From CAMCYM01 sp964405405 (GTDB lineage: Bacteria; Bacteroidota; Bacteroidia; Flavobacteriales_D; Sanyastnellaceae), in the NCBI GenBank assembly GCA_964405405.1, contig CAYONT010000045.1:1-14967 (forward strand): a stretch of 14,967 nucleotides of DNA, in the 5' to 3' direction. How positions within the stretch are numbered: the first letter of the stretch is position 1; each line of letters opens with the position of its first letter. Of this stretch, positions 12,301-14,967 are shown in pieces. Below the pieces are notes generated by a model. That model saw nothing but the letters and a program-made list of their open reading frames with translations. It ran no database searches and was not told the origin of the DNA. Made by a program: the position numbers and the translations under genes.

Positions 12301-14967
12301 CATTGAGCCACAATCCGGTGGTGTTGCCCGTGGACCCCACCCCTTCCAAGGTGGTGAATCCGCCGGCTGTGACCCCGCGGTCAGCACCCGTAATGAGCAA
12401 GTTCCTGAGCACACTGCGGTTCTGGGCGTCTGTCCCCGCTGCCAAGGTCACGCCGTGACCTGAGACCGGGTCGATGATGGTGCTGCTGCCCACGCCCTCG
12501 ATGGTCAGGGGCTGCGTGGTGGTGATGTTCTCGGCATAGGTACCGGCATCCACATAGACCGTTCCCCCAGCCGAGGATGCGTCCACTGCACGCTGGATGC
12601 TCGGGGCTGTCGTGTGGGGAGCTGCGAAACTCGTCGGAGTCACGAACAGGGCATTGGGCTTCCAGGTCACCAAGCCGAGGAGGCCCAGATCCACTTTGTG
12701 GCCGGTTTGGTTTTCGACCACGAAACCATCCGCGAGCACCTCCCGATCCAATTCCTCTCCCGTGAGGGCATTCCGCAGGGTGGCACCGGTAGCATTCGCA
12801 CCACCGGTATTCCAAATGGCTATGGAGGCCAAATCTGTGTTGCCCACCGCAAAGGCGTCGCTGTCGGTGTGAGAGAGAATCAGTTGTCCCCAAGGTGCCA
12901 CGCAACCGGACAAGGTTACGTCCGTCAGACTCACCCCGCTGATTTCGTTGTACTGCTGGAAACTCAGCGCCCCCTTGCCCACATGACCTTCCACGGTGAC
13001 GTTGGTCAAGGAAACCGTTCCCAGCGGACTGAATTCGCTCCCTCCACGCGTGAACACGATGCCGTAACTGTTCGAGTTGGCGGCGGTGCCATTGCCCGAG
13101 GTGACGGTCACATTGCTCAAAGTGGCGTTGCCGGTGAATCCGAAGAAGGAGATGTCGTGCTGGTTCGCATAACCACCGGTGCTGTTGTTATCAAATGTGG
13201 AGTTCGAAATCGTGTAGTTCGTGTTCACATTCGTCACCGTGCCCGATGGATTGATCGAGATGGCCGACGAGTTGTTGTTGTTCAACGTACAGCCGTCCAT
13301 GACGAAACCGTCCATGCTGGTCACAGCCGAAGCCACCCGCACGCCGAAACCGTTTCCGTTCAAGGTGCTGTTGAGGATCCGCGCATCGGTCATGGTACCG
13401 GAGCGGAAATGCACCGCATGCCCATGGCCAGCAACCGTCACATTCTCCACGGTCACGTGGGCTCCCGCCGCGCTGGGCTCGAAGGAAATGGCATCGCTTC
13501 CGCCGGTATTTGAAGGGCCTGTGAAGGCCAAATCCCGCACCACAACCCGCTCCGTAGCCGATGTACCACTGGCCGTCACCACCAATGCCTTTGTCCCCCC
13601 AACGGTCGTGTTGATGATGGTGGTAGCCCCTTCCCCTCTGAGGGTCAGTCGCTTGTTCAAGGTGATGTTCTCGTTGTAGGTGCCTGCGGCCACGCGGACC
13701 TCGTTGCCGGCCACGGTCGTGGCGGCGTCGATGGCCGCTTGGATGGTGGCGTGTCCGGAGTTCGGGGTGGTGTCGGCGCTGTTGTCGAAGACTTGGACCG
13801 GTCCGCCTACGCAGGTTCCGGCCGCAGGCTGGAAGCCGGCGGTGCTGCCGTCGCTGTCTGTTCCGTTGGTGAGCCAGGGGAGGAAGCTGACGGTTCCTTG
13901 GATGCTTGCAGAGGGATTCGCGTCGGCTCCCCACCAGTTGCATGTGGCATTTACAGCGACATCCGTTGCATCTGTGTCGCGCGCTACGCCTGTGGTATAA
14001 CCGGTAAAGCTGTTGTTTGCCAGGTTTGCAGTTGCTGCAGCGTGAGAGTTGTCGAAATACACAGCCCGGAACACAGTAGAAGTGGTTCCGCCCGGGTTGG
14101 ATGCGTTGATTTGGTTGTTTTGAAACAGCGCGACAGGTCCGGAACCAGTCCCGGTCATCCCGAAGGTGTTGAAGGAAATCCCGTTGAAGGTAGTGGGAGT
14201 TGTCCATGCCCCGTCCACTTGGCTTGCAAGCCCTGTTTGTGGGTTAGGCGCAACGGAAACCACGTTTTCCTCCCACGTTACTTGTGCTGCGCCGATGTTT
14301 TGGTAGTTGTTGTAGAGGCCCATGCGTGAGGCCGACACCGTATTGCGGCGGATTAACGCAGGAGTTGTGTGTCCGTATGGCATGTATTGGATACCGATGT
14401 TTACGCTTGTAAACACGTTGTCTTGGATGGTTCCACTGGTTGCTTGGACATAGATTCCACGATTGTAGGAGCTGTTGACGTTCGGACCTCCGTCCACATA
14501 GTTTCCTTCAACCAGCAGGCCTGTACGGTAGTCATCCATCCCGTTTGAGGTCAGGATGTACATGGGAATCTCGGAGCCATACATCCGGTTGTTTCGGATG
14601 GTCAGGTTGTCGACTTTGGAGGTGTAAACGAGGTAGTGGTAGTTGGGGACGGTGGAGTCTTGGCAGCGAAGATCCAAGCCGGAAATAGTTACTCCCGAAA
14701 TGTTTGTTCCTACAGAAATGAGGGTTGAACCATTTGCAGCTCCCGCGGGGAATTGAAGGATTGCCTCTGCTCCTCGGCTTCCGTTGCCCGCTACAGCAGC
14801 ATTTGGACCGAGCAGAGAGAGAGGTTTGTTAATGGTAAGAAGTTCCGCGTAGGTTCCAGCCGCCACTTCAATGACATCCCCCGCCGAAGCTGCATCGATG
14901 GCCGCTTGGATTGTGGAGGTAAACGTGTCTTGGGTCGCGTTGTAAACTGGGCCCATCCAATCGAGCT
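9341..14967 (-). CDS. Giant surface protein: beta-helix modules, GCxxxxACNY Cys-rich repeats, SprB-like C-terminus (5' partial)
   Basis: The open frame runs off the right edge with no stop, so the true N-terminus and any signal peptide lie outside. The first Met in the window (14956) would give 1871 residues but starts abruptly in LDW-MGPVYN and is probably internal. Numbered from that Met: residues 1 to about 1136 form three parallel beta-helix (pectate-lyase-like) modules, each opening with an IQAAIDAA...VAAGTYxENIT block and rich in Asn-Asn and S/T-x-F ladders. Residues 1137-1765 hold 17 GCxxxxACNY repeats with Cys at about one residue in seven to eight, plus acidic DxDxDGVCDxDE loops like thrombospondin type 3 calcium repeats. 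The last roughly 106 residues, with GTYFLRV and AGRYQFELVDDAGC, resemble an SprB-type Ig-like repeat. No standard T9SS type A domain is visible at the end. An adhesin or surface-layer-like role is an inference; no catalytic site was recognised. Confidence 0.93.
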   Translation of the reverse strand, partial: LDWMGPVYNATQDTFTSTIQAAIDAASAGDVIEVAAGTYAELLTINKPLSLLGPNAAVAGNGSRGAEAILQFPAGAANGSTLISVGTNISGVTISGLDLRCQDSTVPNYHYLVYTSKVDNLTIRNNRMYGSEIPMYILTSNGMDDYRTGLLVEGNYVDGGPNVNSSYNRGIYVQATSGTIQDNVFTSVNIGIQYMPYGHTTPALIRRNTVSASRMGLYNNYQNIGAAQVTWEENVVSVAPNPQTGLASQVDGAWTTPTTFNGISFNTFGMTGTGSGPVALFQNNQINASNPGGTTSTVFRAVYFDNSHAAATANLANNSFTGYTTGVARDTDATDVAVNATCNWWGADANPSASIQGTVSFLPWLTNGTDSDGSTAGFQPAAGTCVGGPVQVFDNSADTTPNSGHATIQAAIDAATTVAGNEVRVAAGTYNENITLNKRLTLRGEGATTIINTTVGGTKALVVTASGTSATERVVVRDLAFTGPSNTGGSDAISFEPSAAGAHVTVENVTVAGHGHAVHFRSGTMTDARILNSTLNGNGFGVRVASAVTSMDGFVMDGCTLNNNNSSAISINPSGTVTNVNTNYTISNSTFDNNSTGGYANQHDISFFGFTGNATLSNVTVTSGNGTAANSNSYGIVFTRGGSEFSPLGTVSLTNVTVEGHVGKGALSFQQYNEISGVSLTDVTLSGCVAPWGQLILSHTDSDAFAVGNTDLASIAIWNTGGANATGATLRNALTGEELDREVLADGFVVENQTGHKVDLGLLGLVTWKPNALFVTPTSFAAPHTTAPSIQRAVDASSAGGTVYVDAGTYAENITTTQPLTIEGVGSSTIIDPVSGHGVTLAAGTDAQNRSVLRNLLITGADRGVTAGGFTTLEGVGSTGNTTGLWLNAGTDLALTNCAFDNNNLGVKIPSTVSYNDIVITGCSFDNNTQHGWYSDANSSAEPTLDNVTITGTSFSGNGTKGLYTERLSNATLTNLTVSGNGGNGGGVIGQGIDLNLKWADYANISVTNSTFSGNGLGQTMGAALAIKGRDDGSTYGANPATLTNVTVAGNTFSGDERAIMLGEPDKANAGPTNVTIEENSFPDPVLFAVVNHAEEEVALTCNWHDATGAGLAATVSGNVEIESALLTGTDGAADLGFQPSGTCAVIGGCNDATACNYTPNLPFPDPADCNYTTCAGCMNAAACNYIQGQYTLSDPTDCSFNDALGICGGDCEADVNNNDLCDDEETLCTDAGACNFYLISGATGACEFTSCAGCTVPTACNYDAAATIDANGTCVFASGCDVCEDGAVSDGDADNDGVCDGEEVVGCQTAGACNYNPLATDSGTCDFESCAGCTNPQACNFDPQATVSGTCNFPTAYYLDCDGNCLNDTNPANGICDQLEVVGCMTVGATNYNPLATVSGPCTASVTGCMLTWAPNYNAAATVQGTPVFAVCWGAPMPAGAPVPMGIPTGCSDFAACNYAPGGDPSAACDYSCFGCTNSAACDYSPTATINTGCSDFTSCYGCTDALACNFDAAHNFEDGTCEYTSCAGCTNSTACNYDVNATISTATCIVPDGVCDTCNLGTIQDNDTDNDGVCDADEVAGCTTAGACNYNAAATDDNGTCEYLTCAGCTDASACNYCASCTINTPGSCLVPVAADCEACSGATLVVNDSDTDGICDADEVGGCTQVGACNYDASATDDDGSCDLLSCVGCTNPAACNYSALFTQSNPAACTFPPSGFDCNGDCLDINNNTVCDYLESPVLGCIDATACDYSPAANTQDPTDACDYLLFQGFSAVTPATSDNAANGAVVPSIGGTGGSGTYFLRVVPTDAQTSVSGNKVYRVSLPSGFTAGALLASTNWGHLFAGRYQFELVDDAGCEAVDSHRVVVPVVVP
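9661..11545 (-). repeat. 17 Cys-rich GCxxxxACNY protein repeats with interleaved acidic loops
   Basis: Within the giant protein I count 17 copies of G-C-x4-[AG]-x-N-[YF], for example GCTNPQACNFDP, GCTTAGACNYNA and GCTDASACNYCA. At DNA level the A-C-N-Y part recurs as GTAGTTGCAAGC or close variants on the plus strand (e.g. 9862-9873, 9943-9954, 10190-10201). Copies often come in pairs joined by a Cys-x-x-Cys hinge such as TSCAGCT. The pairs are separated by acidic loops at about 9968-10022, 10211-10265, 11038-11098 and 11279-11330. Two neighbouring copies (GCMTVGATNYNP, GCMLTWAPNYNA) have lost the second Cys. Confidence 0.88.
11546..14967 (-). repeat. Three homologous beta-helix modules, spacing about 1.15 kb
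   Basis: The module-opening block (IQAAIDAA or IQRAVDAS, then a Gly/Val strand, GTYxENIT and a basic or polar turn) is encoded with its IQ codons ending at 14911, 13744 and 12598, so the spacings are 1167 and 1146 bp. Modules 1 and 2 share 17 identical bases there (TCGATGGCCGCTTGGAT). Modules 1 and 3 both end in a CNW...GFQP...GTC segment; module 2 does not. The pattern points to duplication of a beta-helix unit of roughly 380 residues. Confidence 0.8.

Noticed and set aside
11402..12463. 353-residue plus-strand frame (and several 100-300 residue ones at 9152-9904, 12614-13513 and 13739-14329) opposite the giant protein
   Set aside because: They lie wholly antisense to a frame with clear repeat structure, and their sequences mirror the repeats of the sense strand.
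14954..14956. ATG at 14956 as the true start of the giant protein
   Set aside because: The frame stays open to the window edge, no signal peptide follows this Met although the protein looks secreted, and the beta-helix opening block begins at once, so the gene most likely continues upstream.

Overview
The window looks like part of a Bacteroidota chromosome, probably a GC-rich member of the Flavobacteriales. The evidence is the gene order (birA diverging from rsfS-ftsH-cdsA-psd, and cinA next to rpmB), a secreted protein with a type IX secretion (T9SS) C-terminal sorting domain, a giant surface protein with GCxxxxACNY repeats and an SprB-like end, and TAnnTTTG-type -7 promoter elements instead of strong Shine-Dalgarno sites. 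Species cannot be named from sequence alone. No RNA gene, CRISPR array, insertion sequence, attachment site or origin was seen.

Layout. Every gene except birA is on the minus strand, so transcription runs from high to low coordinates. From the right edge: (1) 9341-14967, a giant Cys-rich beta-helix protein whose 5' end lies outside the window, ending at a strong hairpin terminator (9280-9315). (2) 8461-9153, a FrnE-type DsbA oxidoreductase. (3) 7725-8447 on the plus strand, a biotin-protein ligase, convergent with the oxidoreductase (13 bp apart) and divergent from rsfS. (4) 7626 down to 3856, the compact run rsfS-ftsH-cdsA-psd: ribosome silencing, membrane protein quality control and two phospholipid-synthesis enzymes, with ftsH and cdsA overlapping by 8 bp. 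(5) 1870-3792, a secreted Asp-box (BNR) protein, closed by a 13-bp-stem terminator. (6) cinA then rpmB (1775 down to 140), separated by a 15-bp tandem repeat and closed by a third terminator at 81-107.

Functionally, the centre is ordinary housekeeping: envelope lipid synthesis, FtsH proteolysis, biotinylation for fatty-acid synthesis, translation control, and NMN/nucleotide salvage. The two secreted proteins are the accessory, lineage-specific part. The giant protein is the most unusual object here: three beta-helix modules at a spacing of about 1.15 kb, then 17 Cys-rich repeats interleaved with acidic calcium-type loops. I found no convincing new multi-gene system.

Non-coding stretches are all shorter than 200 bp and hold terminators, putative promoters or the tandem repeat. 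Bases 1-80 hold nothing I can identify.
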